Part shown: piece by piece, positions 20,725 through 31,598 of the stretch
Layout of the letters: each line of letters starts with the position of its first letter
Numbering within the stretch: the stretch's first letter is position 1
Source: Symsagittifera roscoffensis
Taxonomy: Eukaryota; Xenacoelomorpha; Acoela; Convolutidae
Assembly: GCF_963678635.1 (NCBI RefSeq)
Contig: NC_087068.1
Location: 11,350,027-11,414,026 of the forward strand
DNA: 64,000 nucleotides
Direction: 5' to 3'
The notes under the pieces: model-generated
Databases searched by the model: none
What the model was told of the DNA's origin: nothing
The model's input: the letters and a program-made list of their open reading frames with translations, nothing else
Made by a program: the position numbers and the translations under genes

Positions 20725-22687
20725 GTGACGTTTGGAGCAGAGAACTTTGTGAAAGGACCAGCGATACTGCTCACTGAAGGAGTACAGTATTTGCGGTTAG
20801 ATGGACTTCTAACGTTGATTGCGATAACGCATGGAAAGTTGGGAGGGTTGATGAATTTGACACGCTATCCGGAGCAGATGAGAGAGAACGTGAGGAAGTT
20901 CGACGTGAAACGATCAACGGATTCCTGGAACAAGATAAGAGATTTGCGGCATACTCTTATCCAGTACCTCCTGCAGCAGAATCGCTTTGAAACAGGAGAG
21001 GATGAAACGATTGAGAGGGAGGAAGACGTGCGACGTCATGCTGGGGGCATGCCCCTACTAACTGATCTGAGCTTAGCTATGAGGACCGATCCCTTAGCAT
21101 TGATCAGAGGAGCCACGGAGTTCGTGATGGTCATATATGGACCTGCAGTCACGTTTTCGTCCGCATTTTAAGGTGGAAGCATACATGAGGTCGGTGCTGC
21201 ACCTGAGCCTCATATCAGCCGTGGACGGAAGCGCGCTGAATTGGTGTGAGCAGCGTGTACTGCGAGAGCTCATGAGGGAAGACTTATTGTTTGCAAAGAT
21301 ATCGGAGCCAGAGATGATGGTCATTAATTTTGACGATCACTTCCGTGATAGTCTGGGAAAAGTGGACAGTAGACACGTTGAAGTTTTCCCTAAGCTCTGG
21401 AATCTAAGACCCTATGACAAAACGAACGGAGAGATCACAAGGATTCCTCGACTGACTGCAGCATATCACAAGGTGAGAGAAGAGACGAAAGGTTGGGGCG
21501 ATTATAAGAAACTGCCGGAGGAAATCCCTGAATTCCCTTTGATAAGAAAGATGTTGCTCGGACCAGTCTCCGCAGTGCAAACTCCTAGGTTAAGAGGTTT
21601 TGAGACTAATGAAAGGAGGATGTCGAAATTCTCGGAAACGATGAATCCGTGTTTTGTGGGCAGAAATGCCGCAGTGCTGCAGTATACGCAGTTTGCTTAC
21701 ACGGATGAAGCAACGAGAAGACGAAGGAGCAATGCAGCGACTCCGAAGCCTGGGAGGTTTGACGAAGAGTGGGCGAAAATGGATCTGGCGCATTTGATGA
21801 TGAGAGGCAAGGCTGAATTACCAGAAGCTTCCCTAATCGTAACGAGCGTAAAACCAGGGTTAACGGTGGGAGGAACCCTACAAACTAGAATCATGCTAGC
21901 ATCCTTCGGACTTGAAGAAGTCAAAGTAGTTCATGGAGAAAAGGAAGATCAGTCAACTGGCAGGCTAATTGTACCGAAACTTCCTGATGAGACCAGGAGT
22001 CAAGAGCAAGGGCCCTCAAAGTCAGGAAAGAACCTAGAACGAGACGATGGACAGGGAGGAAGCCGTCGATCGGAAGAACCTATGCAACAGGATCCCGATC
22101 AAGCTGGGAAAGAAGATGATAAGGCTTCGACAGTAGGAGTATCCAGCCTAGACTATGAAAATTTCCTCAGTGATTTTGAAAACGGCGTGGATGCATCGGA
22201 AGCGATGACTGAGCCAGCAGACGAGGGTACTTCCACGCTGGAACCCCCGTCAGCCTTTATAGGAACGAACCGGAAGTTGCCGGAGAGCGGCTCTCCGGGC
22301 AATTCTGAAGATACCGAACAGAAACTCTTGATGGAATCATCAAGGAAAAGAAGAATAGAAGGAGCTGCCAGAGTACCTTTCTTGGGAACGTTGCCCGAAG
22401 AAGAATGGGAGGTGCATCATAGAGACCATGAAAATAGGACAGGATGCAGAATGGATAGAGTGGCCTTCATGAAAGAAGTTTGGAAAGTAGTTCAGAGCTA
22501 CGGAACCCAGTCTATTGTGAAATTAGGTCTCAACCGACCACTAATGCGGGAAGTCCTTGACAAACTCGACGAGTGTGAGGGTAGATTGAACGAATTATTG
22601 ACCGACTCGGCCACTGCCGAAAGTGAGGCAAACTCTCACATCAAGATAACGCCGCAAGAAGACAAAGGAGAGGTGATATATCTGTGA
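20725..22687 (+). pseudogene. Unassigned large protein of the LTR element (516-codon frame)
   Basis: A frame at 20,725-21,171 shifts into one of 516 codons (21,137-22,687). The first ~250 residues look globular ('LTDLSLAMRTDPLALIRGA', 'MMVINFDDHFRDSLGK'). Residues from ~290 to ~420 are a low-complexity acidic stretch rich in Ser, Glu, Asp and Pro ('SSLDYENFLSDFENGVD'). The end is helical ('KVVQSYGTQSIVKLGLN'). I recognise no family. No signal peptide or membrane segment is evident, which argues against an envelope protein. Broken frames show that the product is no longer made whole. Confidence 0.5.
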
Positions 22688-22705
22688 AGAACCCGGAAGG
22701 GAACG

Positions 22706-24121
22706 ATGCAATCAAAATTGGTGATTGACAGGATTAATGAAATGAAGATGAAACTGGGCAGCAAGATGACATTGAGGAAGGCGGGAATGACAGAGGTGGA
22801 TTCCGAAATCTCGATGAAAGCTGTCAACTCAGCGAAAAGAAAACGCGTCGAGGAAGCTATGGACTTGGGACAGGGTGATGATCGATTACCTGGCATAGAC
22901 TGGATGTTGACTGTCGTAGCGATGGTGCCACCCATTCTCATGGCAGGAACAAAATCAACCGGTTACAAAACCAAGAGGAGTGACCGCACTGTGACTGGAG
23001 TGACATTAGAAATTGAGATACTCAGCCATTGTGGAGAGAGTACTCTTAAAGTCTTTAAACAGTCTCCCATGAATCACGGAAAAGGAAGCGTCGTAGGACA
23101 GCTAGTCCCAGTGGAATATAACCGACTGACAGTGTCGGAAACTGTATCGATTGATGAAACGCCGGTGGATACATGGAGATGTTAGAGTACAGAAATTCGG
23201 CTAGAGGACACTTAATGGCTCTGGAAGACAAAAGCGCCATGGAAGGTTACTTGGAGATGATGATGCAAGGCACCACCCTGAAGCAGAAAGCATACGGGAC
23301 TCTGGTATCGTCTGAAATGCATGTGGAAACGATCGAGCAGTTGGTGAGCCTTCCATGGAGAGCTGTAGTGTTGTGATACTTCGAAGAAGAGATGAGAACC
23401 ATGCCGAAGGTACACGCCCTGATAGCTATACCTTACGTGAGAACAGAGCTTCAACTGAGGTTCGCTTGATGCATGATTGGACTGGCTCGCGGGGAGTATG
23501 ATTCGGAAGAAAAAAAGATCGAAAGAGGAGAATGAGTTCTTAATGACGAGTGTGAGAGATCTGATGGCCCAAGAAGGAGCAGCAGTAACGTGCGCGAAGC
23601 GGAGAGACGCTCTGTGTTTAGTTCGATTTATGAGAGAACAAATTTCAGTGCCAGCATTGAGCACTTGTGTCAAGATGCTAAGGGAAGGCGATGAACGAGC
23701 GAAAGCCTTGCTCTTGCTAGCACTTTTGGATATATATCAGAGTAAACCAGTTCGAGTAAACATGAAAGAACCCGTGGAACTAAAACCGATGAAGAAAATC
23801 GACGAAATAAGGAGGTTCTCAAACAAGGAAGTGAGGCTCTCGAAGGAATCTATGGGAGCACTGACGAAATCTAGTGAATACTGTGGACCAATCAGGAAGA
23901 AACCATACAGTTACGTATCCGGGATGATAGGGAGAGCGTACAACCCTTTTCTGAATGAAGACATACGCGATTGCTTCTTTGATTACGAGCAAGCAGTGTT
24001 GCTAAGATTTTGGAAGTCAAGGATTGCAACGATAGGAAGCGCTGCTAATCAGCAGACCAGGCTGGGATTAGTCTTGGAGGAAAAGGTGACTGCACCTTCA
24101 GTGCCAAAATCTGACAATTGA
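22706..24121 (+). pseudogene. Unassigned 3' region frames of the LTR element
   Basis: Protein-like frames at 22,706-23,185, 23,173-23,376 and 23,477-24,121 follow one another with small overlaps or gaps, as expected of one longer ORF broken by indels. Lys/Arg-rich patches (SAKRKRVEEAM; IRKKKRSKEEN) and predicted helices ('ERAKALLLLALLDIYQS') are visible. No domain is recognised. Most pieces share reading frame 2 with 17,060-18,838, which supports an ancestral large polyprotein. Confidence 0.4.
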
Positions 24122-25957
24122 GTTTTGTTTGGATTGGGATTCTCAGACGAATTGCTGAGAACGAGTTTGATGGTTGTGTGGGAAATGATGAAACCATCAT
24201 GGTGTCCGAGTCCCAACGCCGATTTGATATTACGAGCGACACAAGATATGCAGAGGGTACTTAATTCAGACTGTAACTTGCGTGACCTGAACATCATCTA
24301 TAATTTGATGACAAAAGCCTTTAAGGTTAACGGAGAAGACAAGGTAGAGTTGCCTGGCTGGGAACCAGAGGACTGGGTCAAACCTCGTAGCTGTCTGGCA
24401 GAAGTCTGTGGACTAGAAGTTCACATCTGTGGAGGTCTGGACTGCGTAAAGACTCTGGAGAAGCAACACAACCAATTGATGATATTGTTTGGGAACATTG
24501 TGATGAAGGCGAAAACAGAAACGGAACAGATTGCAGATTGCCATGGGGGAACCGAGGTGAATCTAGTGACTGCATTAGGATTCTACTGCATGTATGGTTC
24601 TTTAGAGTCACCATTGAATCTAGAACAAAAGCATTAGATGGTCACGGCCATCAGTGTAGAAGTGTTTCCAGGAGTTTTGCAGACTGAGCAAAAGCCTATA
24701 GGAAAGTGGAGGGAAGCGATCGAGGCGGAAATGATCATCCGCACACTGAAACTTATCGCAGACCGTCGTGAGCGCGATATTTTGTGGGATCGACATTAGC
24801 TCCAATGTGCAAGAGCAGATACCCAGTGCATTTCGTAGCGGTGGATGTGATGAGTACGAGAACGATCGTGGATCAAGCCTTCTCAGTGCCAAAATGCGTA
24901 AGACTAGCGAGAATGTCAGAAAAATCTTACGAGTTACTGTGCAAAATGTTCTCAGCAGTTCCGGAGAAAACTAAAGAGGAATTAGAATCGATACTGGGAA
25001 AGAAGTTCATGGGATACGCCAGTGGGAACTTCAGTGACTTTGAAAGACAGAAGCAGAAAGGATCAACAGTCACGGATTACAATGCAGTAGATGAGAAAGA
25101 TGAAGTCCACCGGGTGATGATGGAAGTGGAACCACTACTGGAAGCTTCGGGAAAACGTAATTGGAGGAGCATCACTTCAACACATGATGAGTTCCTTTGC
25201 CATTGCTTGCTACAAACATGGTGGTACCCCGAGCGAAGTAATTTGGTGTTGATCTGGGACTGTGGAGAGCTGCTCTCCATGGGTTTACCAGACTCATCAC
25301 AGCCCATAACGATCGTGATAGTGGGAGTTATGATGGCTGGAAGCTCATGTAAAGGAGAACAATAGACAGGAGACGCCGACGAAAGAATAGTTACAGGATT
25401 TGGATTGTCTAAAAGATTTAGATATTTATGAGACAATGTGCAAAATCTTGAACATTCCGATGGAAGTGAAAAAGATATGGGCCAGAAGAAGACTGATACC
25501 ATGGTTTAGAGCCAACATGGCTGCATGGTTGTACGAGTATGTCAAGAAACATATGTCGAAGCAGAGTGTACAGTGTATGCCAAGAAGTATGCCAAGAAAC
25601 ATATAAACAAGGAGAGTGTACAGTGTGTATCAGCTGGACATTGGAGCAGGAGCTTTTAAGCGAGCTTTTGTAACTCATCGGAATGCAGTGACCACCGCCG
25701 TGAAGAGAACTTCTAGAACAAGTGAATGTGACGGAAGGGAAAAAGAAGAGATGTTGAAGGAAGGCTTGGTGAGAAACGTGCCGTTGTGCCTCCACAACAG
25801 CTTCTGCCGAAACAGAAACTCTAACGTTGATCCTCTACCTTGTTGTAAGCAAAGAGTAGAGGAGCAGAAGTGTTGGAGGACTGCTTCCAACGGCGTCAGA
25901 ATAGCTGCCGACGTAATGCAGGACACAGAGACTGAAAGTGCAGAGTCGGTGTCGTAG
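24122..25957 (+). pseudogene. Unassigned 3' terminal frames, Cys-rich end
   Basis: Frames at 24,125-24,637, 24,784-25,365 and 25,400-25,957 continue the coding signal after the stop at 24,119. The first has scattered Cys residues (CNLRD, 'CLAEVCGLEVHICGGLDC'). The last has a short in-frame duplication (SVQCMPRSMPRN; GTGTACAGTGTG around 25,565-25,630) and a Cys-rich end ('NVPLCLHNSFCRNRN'). No known family is recognised. It ends near 25,957, followed by Lys-rich, AT-rich sequence. Confidence 0.4.
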
Positions 25958-26810
25958 GAGGAGAAGATGGAATATTGACAAATGGCCAAAAAAACAAGAT
26001 GCAAAAAGAAAAAAAATTAGAAGAATTTAGAAGTTTTAGTTCTACTAAACGACAAACAAAGAAAGAAACAAAGAAGCGACGAAAGAGAGGATGTTAAAAC
26101 TCAGAATTGTTATGTATGTGACGAAAAACTCAAATGAGAAACAAAGCAACTAAGTTTGCAATTGAAACTGAAAAGAGAACATTTAGTTGAGTTTTGAAGA
26201 TTAAAGAATTTGTTGCATTTTTAAATTTGCATTGTGATTTTAGTTAGTGGCTTTCGAGACACTTACTATTTTTCAAGAAAGGCTTGAGTGGAGAATATTG
26301 TGAAATATTCCAGCCTGCATGATTGTTTTTAATCAATTAGGACAACTGATCACTTTGTGGTGACATGAAAGGCTTGGGTCATCTCTTGAATAGGGAAATT
26401 ATTTCATTGTTCCTTCTAACCACAGAGTTCCTTGGTTTTAATATTCAGGACCAGTAGCAACTAAATTTCCGAAGAGAAGAATCATAGTAGGATAATTTTA
26501 GTTTGAGGGTTGGCAGGACTGTCCTGCGTTCCTACACTTTTTAAACCTAGGAGAAAAAGTTTTAAATCGGGACATGGACGTTGGAAGTCTGAAAAGATGT
26601 TTTATCTTAATTCATATCCTTGAAAGTGCAGATTAGTGAAAGAATTTGGAAGGGTATAGTAGTAATGATGCCATTTATATTCTGTAGTGAGCCGATATGA
26701 TGTGGATAAAAGTGATTTCGTGCATTTTGTAAAGTCTGATCGATGGCACTGTACCATTTTGATGAAGACTGCTATACTCAGTGAGGACATTGACCGGGCT
26801 GTCCGGGGAG
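25958..26810 (+). other. 3' untranslated region of LTR element with polypurine-like tract
   Basis: AT-rich, non-coding sequence between the last coding frame and the 3' LTR. The bases just ahead of the LTR (26,801-26,810, GTCCGGGGAG) are purine-rich and directly abut TGTGTGACATTCG, in the position of the second-strand primer tract of LTR retroelements. The match is short, so the assignment is tentative. Confidence 0.45.
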
Positions 26811-27711
26811 TGTGTGACATTCGACCAGAATGGATGAAAATGCAGTTTCGATTTCGTGACCGCTGAACTGGAGGATTAACGATTTTAGCAGATTAGCGAA
26901 GTTATTTGAGCGATTAGACGAATCGTGAAAGTCAAAATTTTCTGAAAATTTTGATTTTCAAGAACTCAAATTGTGACGTCACATTTCTGAGAAATGATTG
27001 AAACGGCCATTTTGAGAAAAACGAGAGGAAACTAAAAAACAAAAGCTGCAGTAGAAACGACTACGAACGAAATAACGACAGATAACTGGAAATTGTCAGA
27101 AACCGCTCCGAGTTGTAACGATTGTGTCGCTATAATCGTTACAGAGCAATTCACACTAACGGGGAAGGGGTTGGGACAGCGTGTCCAGCCTTCCGGAAGG
27201 AAATAAGAGCGTTATTTGCCCGGATTTTAGAATCCGGAGGGGTCTCGGGCGGAGAACTCAAACTGTTTCATCTAAACTTTTAGCTTCCTGGTTATGTCCT
27301 GAATTGAATTTAATTAACATTCAGAATCCTTTCCAGATAATGAGAAGCTAGGAGTTGAGGGAAAGGGTTGATCCATCTTCGATAGAGGTGATGATTTTTA
27401 TCTACTGAACAAAAACAATAGTAATGTAAAAAGTAGTAGTAGCCCTGTTTTGAAGAGTGACCTCGTGGTCTGGGGATACTGAGACCCAGCCATGAGTTCA
27501 CTATTCTTGCATATAATTGAGTTAATTTGAGTGTTTTGACCGAAGCCAGAAGCAGTGACGTTTTTGTCGACCCGATGTTAGGAAAACCACCAAAAGAACT
27601 GGCTTTGGCAGAGACGGTGAAAAGCATGTACAGCTGGGTTTAGACGCAAGCCAGTCGTTTTAGAACCTAGCTTTATTTTCCTTAGATATGTACTTCGAGG
27701 AGAATGTTACA
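26811..27711 (+). repeat. 3' long terminal repeat of giant LTR retroelement
   Basis: Direct copy of 1,611-2,520. It begins TGTGTGACATTCGACC (the 5' copy begins TGTTCCTCTCG before the common CGACC) and ends AATGTTACA. It keeps TGACGTCA (26,974-26,981), the stem-loop (27,114-27,143, one mispair) and an AATCCGGAGGGGTCTCGGG block (27,231-27,249) that resembles the minisatellite unit of the leader. Confidence 0.75.
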
Positions 27712-27714
27712 AGT

Positions 27715-27770
27715 GGGGGTATTTTGTTAGTGGCCTTTAGGCTGTAACGCGGGTTTTAGTCTCATGTCGC
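27715..27770 (+). repeat. 56-bp block X, second copy
   Basis: Matches 1,541-1,596 with about two differences. Here it follows the 3' LTR by three bases; there it precedes the 5' LTR. The order is therefore permuted between the two ends of the element. Confidence 0.8.
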
Positions 27771-28246
27771 AAGTGAACCGAATTGGCTCCGACCGCTTGA
27801 GGTAGAAAAACACAAGAGCTAGTGTCCCTGACTCTTGAACCAATAGTTATAGGGCATTATTTTCTTTAACCTCATATGTAACTTGAGTAGGCGACTGTTT
27901 CTCGGCTTGAAGTCTGTCGGCTTGTTGTCCTAGACCCGTATTCCCCTCGGGGTAATTTAAGTCTTTTATCAGTAGTAGTAGTAGTAGTTGTATTTGGAGT
28001 AGCTTCAAATTTTAGAAGTAGCTTCTTCACTATAGCAGCCATAAACGACTGGACGCACTACCAGAGTCTGTGATTTCCAGCGTTCACAGCTTGTTCAAAT
28101 CGAGGTTCGATACACTGGTGAAATAATATGTGTGATACATCATTTCTCGAATGACGAATTGGACATCCGCAGAAGAAGCTGATCGACAGAGGATGAGAAG
28201 CCCTTAAGTCAGAAGATACCTGTGTACCTGTATATGATATAATATT
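27771..28246. other. Intergenic stretch with orphan inverted-repeat end
   Basis: No gene is seen. Positions 27,903-27,938 (CGGCTTGAAGTC ... GTCCTAGACCCG) are the reverse complement of 28,247-28,283, an orphan terminal repeat of the element to its right. A GTA-rich simple repeat lies near 27,973-27,991. Confidence 0.6.
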
Positions 28247-28690
28247 CGGGTCTAGGACAACAAGCCGAAGGGACTTCAGGCCGAAAATTAAACTTTACAA
28301 GCACCTCAAATCATTATTTTTTCATCTGTTAAACGTTGCTTTTCAAAATATTAGGCTAGTTTAGTCCATAATAAGCGTTATTTATGACAATGAATCACTT
28401 AGTATTGGCATAAGTTAATAATACAAGCCGTTTTTTGAAATGCATAAATTATAAACAAGAAAATTACCTTCAACCGTGATTTATTTTTCAACTTTCCGAA
28501 ACATCATTTGGAGTCTCAAGTTTTATGAAAACGCCAATAACTTGTGAAGAAAGATCATGAAATTCAGAAATTCTTCAAAAAAGTTTTTAAATTAAACATA
28601 TTTCATGAGTTTTCATGGAACTATTCGGCTTGAAGTCCCTAATTTTATGATTCGGCTTGAAGTCCCGTCGGCTTGATGTCCGGCACCCTT
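28247..28690. mobile_element. MITE-like element with ~45-bp terminal inverted repeats
   Basis: The left end (CGGGTCTAGGACAACAAGCCG, then GGGACTTCAGGCCGAAAATTA) is mirrored by the right end (TAATTTTATGATTCGGCTTG, then AAGTCCCGTCGGCTTGATGTCCGGCACCC). Internal sequence matches copy A at 551-850 in reverse. It encodes no protein, so it would be non-autonomous. The LINE 3' tail starts right after its right end. Confidence 0.6.
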
Positions 28691-28742
28691 AATATTATTA
28701 TTATTATTATTATAATTATTATGGATTCAGCTATTAGAGCTT

Positions 28743-28756
28743 GGGTGTTTCCACCC
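28743..28756 (-). repeat. LINE 3' UTR hairpin with GAAA tetraloop
   Basis: On the minus strand the sequence reads GGGTG-GAAA-CACCC, a 5-bp perfect stem closed by a GNRA loop, 14 nt after the ORF2 stop and about 20 nt before the 3' repeat tail. Such 3' stem-loops are RT recognition sites in several LINE families; that role here is inferred. Confidence 0.6.
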
Positions 28757-28769
28757 TTAAGTTTCAGCG

Positions 28770-31598
28770 TCATGCAAGTTTCCATGTCGAAATATCGTTG
28801 TATCTATAGTTTGTCATGAAGTAATTCCAGAAGTGCTTCAGTAGTCGTGGTTTGAGTCCCTGATGGTTGGAGTAGTCGATTGAATTTGGTAAGATGTTCA
28901 CAAGTTTGCAGGTTCTGAGCCAAAACTCCTGTTGGTAGATAGATTTCTTTATTTTCGGCAGTTCGAAAAAAGGTTTCTCTGATAACCGGGTGGCTCTGTC
29001 GAATTCCTTTAAACAAAAATACTCTGTGGCATCAATTTTATGGTAACCATTCAACATCTTGGACATAAATAGTAGATCCAATATGTGCATATACAAGGTC
29101 AGCGGTAAAATGTTGCATTGCATCAGATTTGTTACGTAGTCGTTCCGGCCATTTACCCATGTCAGTGCTTTCTCTTGCACTTTTTCGATCAATCTAAGCA
29201 TTTTAATGCTTGCTGCCCAGCAACTTGACCCATATAACAGCACTTGTAAAATCATCGATTTAAATATATTAAGTTTCACTCGCATTGGTAGTCCCTTTGG
29301 AGTGTTTCGTTTCAGCATATAAAAGGTCTTAAGGGCTTTGGATATATTATTGCTTATAGTTTCATTCCATTTCATAATCCGCGAGACTAATAACCCAAGA
29401 TCTTTCTGTACTTCAACTTCCGGTATTGCAATATTATTGAAAGTCATTTGGTTGCATTCACCTGTAAAGCTCATGTAAGAGCATTTACCAACATGCAGCG
29501 TTTGTTTGTGAGATGAACTCCATTTGAACACTCTGTCTAGATCAGTTTGAAAAATGTTGCTCTGTTGATTGATGTTAATGAATTTGACATCATCGGCGCA
29601 TATGAGAGGTGTAGAGAATTTACATTGCGATGGTATGTCATTTATGTAGATAAGAAATAAGATGCTTGCTAATATTGACCCTTGTGGGACACCACTGTTT
29701 AATAATCTTTCTGTGGATAATTGATTTTCTACCCTTATTTTGTGGGTACATTTGGTAGGATACGAGCGGAGTAGTTTGAGCAATTTCCCACTTATACCGA
29801 TATCTTGAATTTTGCGCAGCAATAATTGATGGTCTACTCTGTCAAATGCCTTTTCGTAATCTGTGTACACAACTTCTACAGATTTTCCATCATTGATTGC
29901 TTTATAGACCTTGTTCAGATAAACAATCATTTGAACTAAACATGATCGTCCTTTGCGGAAACCGTATTGCTGGTTGGAGATGAGCGGCTCGAAAAATTCG
30001 TAGATGTCGAGGAACATACCTCGCTCAAAAATTTTAGATACGATTGCAAGTAACGAAACCGGTCTGTAGTTTTCCATCATATATTTACACGATTTCTTAT
30101 GAGTCGGGTTAACGATCGCGCATTTCCAATAGCTGGGGAAAATGCAGGTTTGTTTGATCTTATAGAAAAGAACATTTAGTGATTTAGCGATGTTTTTTGA
30201 GCAGTTCTTATAAAGAATTGCGGGTATTTTATCTGGGCCACTTGCTTTTGTACAGTCCAGAGTTCTGCAGATGTTTTGTATGCGTTGCTCCGAGATATCA
30301 AAATCATCTAATTTCGTGGTTGATAAGTTTTGAGGCTCACCAAGACTTGGAGGATCGGAGGGTTTTGAGAAATTATCGTCAAAGAAATCGGCAAAAAGTT
30401 CCACTTTTTCGGCATTTGATTGAGCTTCTTTGCTACCATAAATAAGTTTTGATGGTATTCTGGACGACTTGAATGTACGGTAAAATTTGAAAAGCTTATC
30501 AGTTGATCTAGAATCAGATAGCTCTGATTCAAAGTTAATTTGGTCTTGTTCAACGGCAAAATCGCATTCTTTTTGTAGAGATAAAACACGGTTGTGCAGA
30601 GCTGGGTACTTTTTCTTAGCGGTGTTCAATTTCATGATGATATTGGATGTGGATTGGGTAATCCATGGCGCGAGTCTGGCTCGATGCCTTGTTCGAGTAG
30701 GGACATGGCGTTCAATTTTGATGTTCAACCATTTATACCAGTCCGACAATAACACATCAGGGTTAGACCAACAGAAGCTTTGAAAAGGGTTGTCTATTAT
30801 ATCCGCATTTAAGGCTTTAAAATCGGCTTTACAGTAGCTGAACATTTTCGACTCATTGTGGTATGATCGGAAAACATTGTTTACTTTTCGAATTTCAAAC
30901 TTTGCTGTAATTGGAAAATGGTTTGACATGCTTGAAATGGATAAGGGTTTGACTTTCGTTGAGACGAGATTCAGTTCACCTTTTGAGAATAAGAGATCTA
31001 AAGTACCCGTAGCAGCTGTTGGGAAATCTATATGTTGTTCTAGTTCAAGGTGATCAACTACATCAAGTAAACTCTGAGATTCGCAATTTTCGCTACTTCT
31101 GATGTTCCAGTCGATATCCAAGTTGAAATCGCCGTAGATTATTGTTGCATCAACCTGTGACATCAATGTTTCAATTTCTTTAAAAATTAATTTGATCATT
31201 TCATCGTTAAGGTGATAGTGGCTGGTTTGCGGTTGATTGTAGAAGCAAACAATTAATATTTTTCTGTTCTGAAAATTTACTATGCACCCTACAGCAGCAC
31301 CTTGGCTTTCTTCAGGTAGTGATATTTTTTGACAATGAAATGAGTGCATAATTCCAATCATAACGCCTCCGTGCTTTGTCTGACCTTTAGGAGCTTTTCT
31401 ATCAGATCTAAATAGTTGATAAGACGGCAGAAAAATTTCGCTATCTTCCTGTTCATCGGTAAGCCAAGTTTTTGATATTAGAATAATGTTGTAGTTCTGC
31501 GAGGCAAGAAATGATGAAAGCTCCACTCTACGCTGAAGAAGGTATATACTTCTGATATTGAAACATAATACATCTAAATCTTCCGTAGTACTTGATAG
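28770..31598 (-). CDS. LINE ORF2: AP endonuclease plus reverse transcriptase
   Basis: Open frame of 942 codons after the ORF1 stop. The endonuclease domain starts at 'LDVLCFNIRSIYLLQ' and includes YGDFNLDIDW. The RT domain follows, with 'GPDKIP', 'NYRPVSLLAIVSKIFER', 'QYGFRKGRSC', motif A 'YTDYEKAFDRVDH', 'SGVPQGS' and motif C 'ICADDVKF'. This enzyme would nick the target DNA and copy the RNA there. There is no ATG ahead of the endonuclease core: the GTG at 31,526 is internal, and the frame is continuous with ORF1 across one UGA. Two endonuclease residues are off-consensus: SETWL is SKTWL (Glu to Lys) and SDH is SNH (Asp to Asn), so nicking may be lost. RT motifs are complete, with Cys in place of the usual Tyr/Phe before ADD. 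Confidence 0.9.
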   Translation of the reverse strand, partial: LSSTTEDLDVLCFNIRSIYLLQRRVELSSFLASQNYNIILISKTWLTDEQEDSEIFLPSYQLFRSDRKAPKGQTKHGGVMIGIMHSFHCQKISLPEESQGAAVGCIVNFQNRKILIVCFYNQPQTSHYHLNDEMIKLIFKEIETLMSQVDATIIYGDFNLDIDWNIRSSENCESQSLLDVVDHLELEQHIDFPTAATGTLDLLFSKGELNLVSTKVKPLSISSMSNHFPITAKFEIRKVNNVFRSYHNESKMFSYCKADFKALNADIIDNPFQSFCWSNPDVLLSDWYKWLNIKIERHVPTRTRHRARLAPWITQSTSNIIMKLNTAKKKYPALHNRVLSLQKECDFAVEQDQINFESELSDSRSTDKLFKFYRTFKSSRIPSKLIYGSKEAQSNAEKVELFADFFDDNFSKPSDPPSLGEPQNLSTTKLDDFDISEQRIQNICRTLDCTKASGPDKIPAILYKNCSKNIAKSLNVLFYKIKQTCIFPSYWKCAIVNPTHKKSCKYMMENYRPVSLLAIVSKIFERGMFLDIYEFFEPLISNQQYGFRKGRSCLVQMIVYLNKVYKAINDGKSVEVVYTDYEKAFDRVDHQLLLRKIQDIGISGKLLKLLRSYPTKCTHKIRVENQLSTERLLNSGVPQGSILASILFLIYINDIPSQCKFSTPLICADDVKFININQQSNIFQTDLDRVFKWSSSHKQTLHVGKCSYMSFTGECNQMTFNNIAIPEVEVQKDLGLLVSRIMKWNETISNNISKALKTFYMLKRNTPKGLPMRVKLNIFKSMILQVLLYGSSCWAASIKMLRLIEKVQEKALTWVNGRNDYVTNLMQCNILPLTLYMHILDLLFMSKMLNGYHKIDATEYFCLKEFDRATRLSEKPFFELPKIKKSIYQQEFWLRTCKLVNILPNSIDYSNHQGLKPRLLKHFWNYFMTNYRYNDISTWKLA

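Noticed and set aside
17060-25957. Retroviral envelope gene
   Set aside because: The position fits env, but no signal peptide, hydrophobic fusion region or transmembrane segment is visible; the recognisable part is hydrolase-like.
30197-31053. Plus-strand ORFs inside the LINE
   Set aside because: They are antisense shadows of the LINE ORF2 reading frame.
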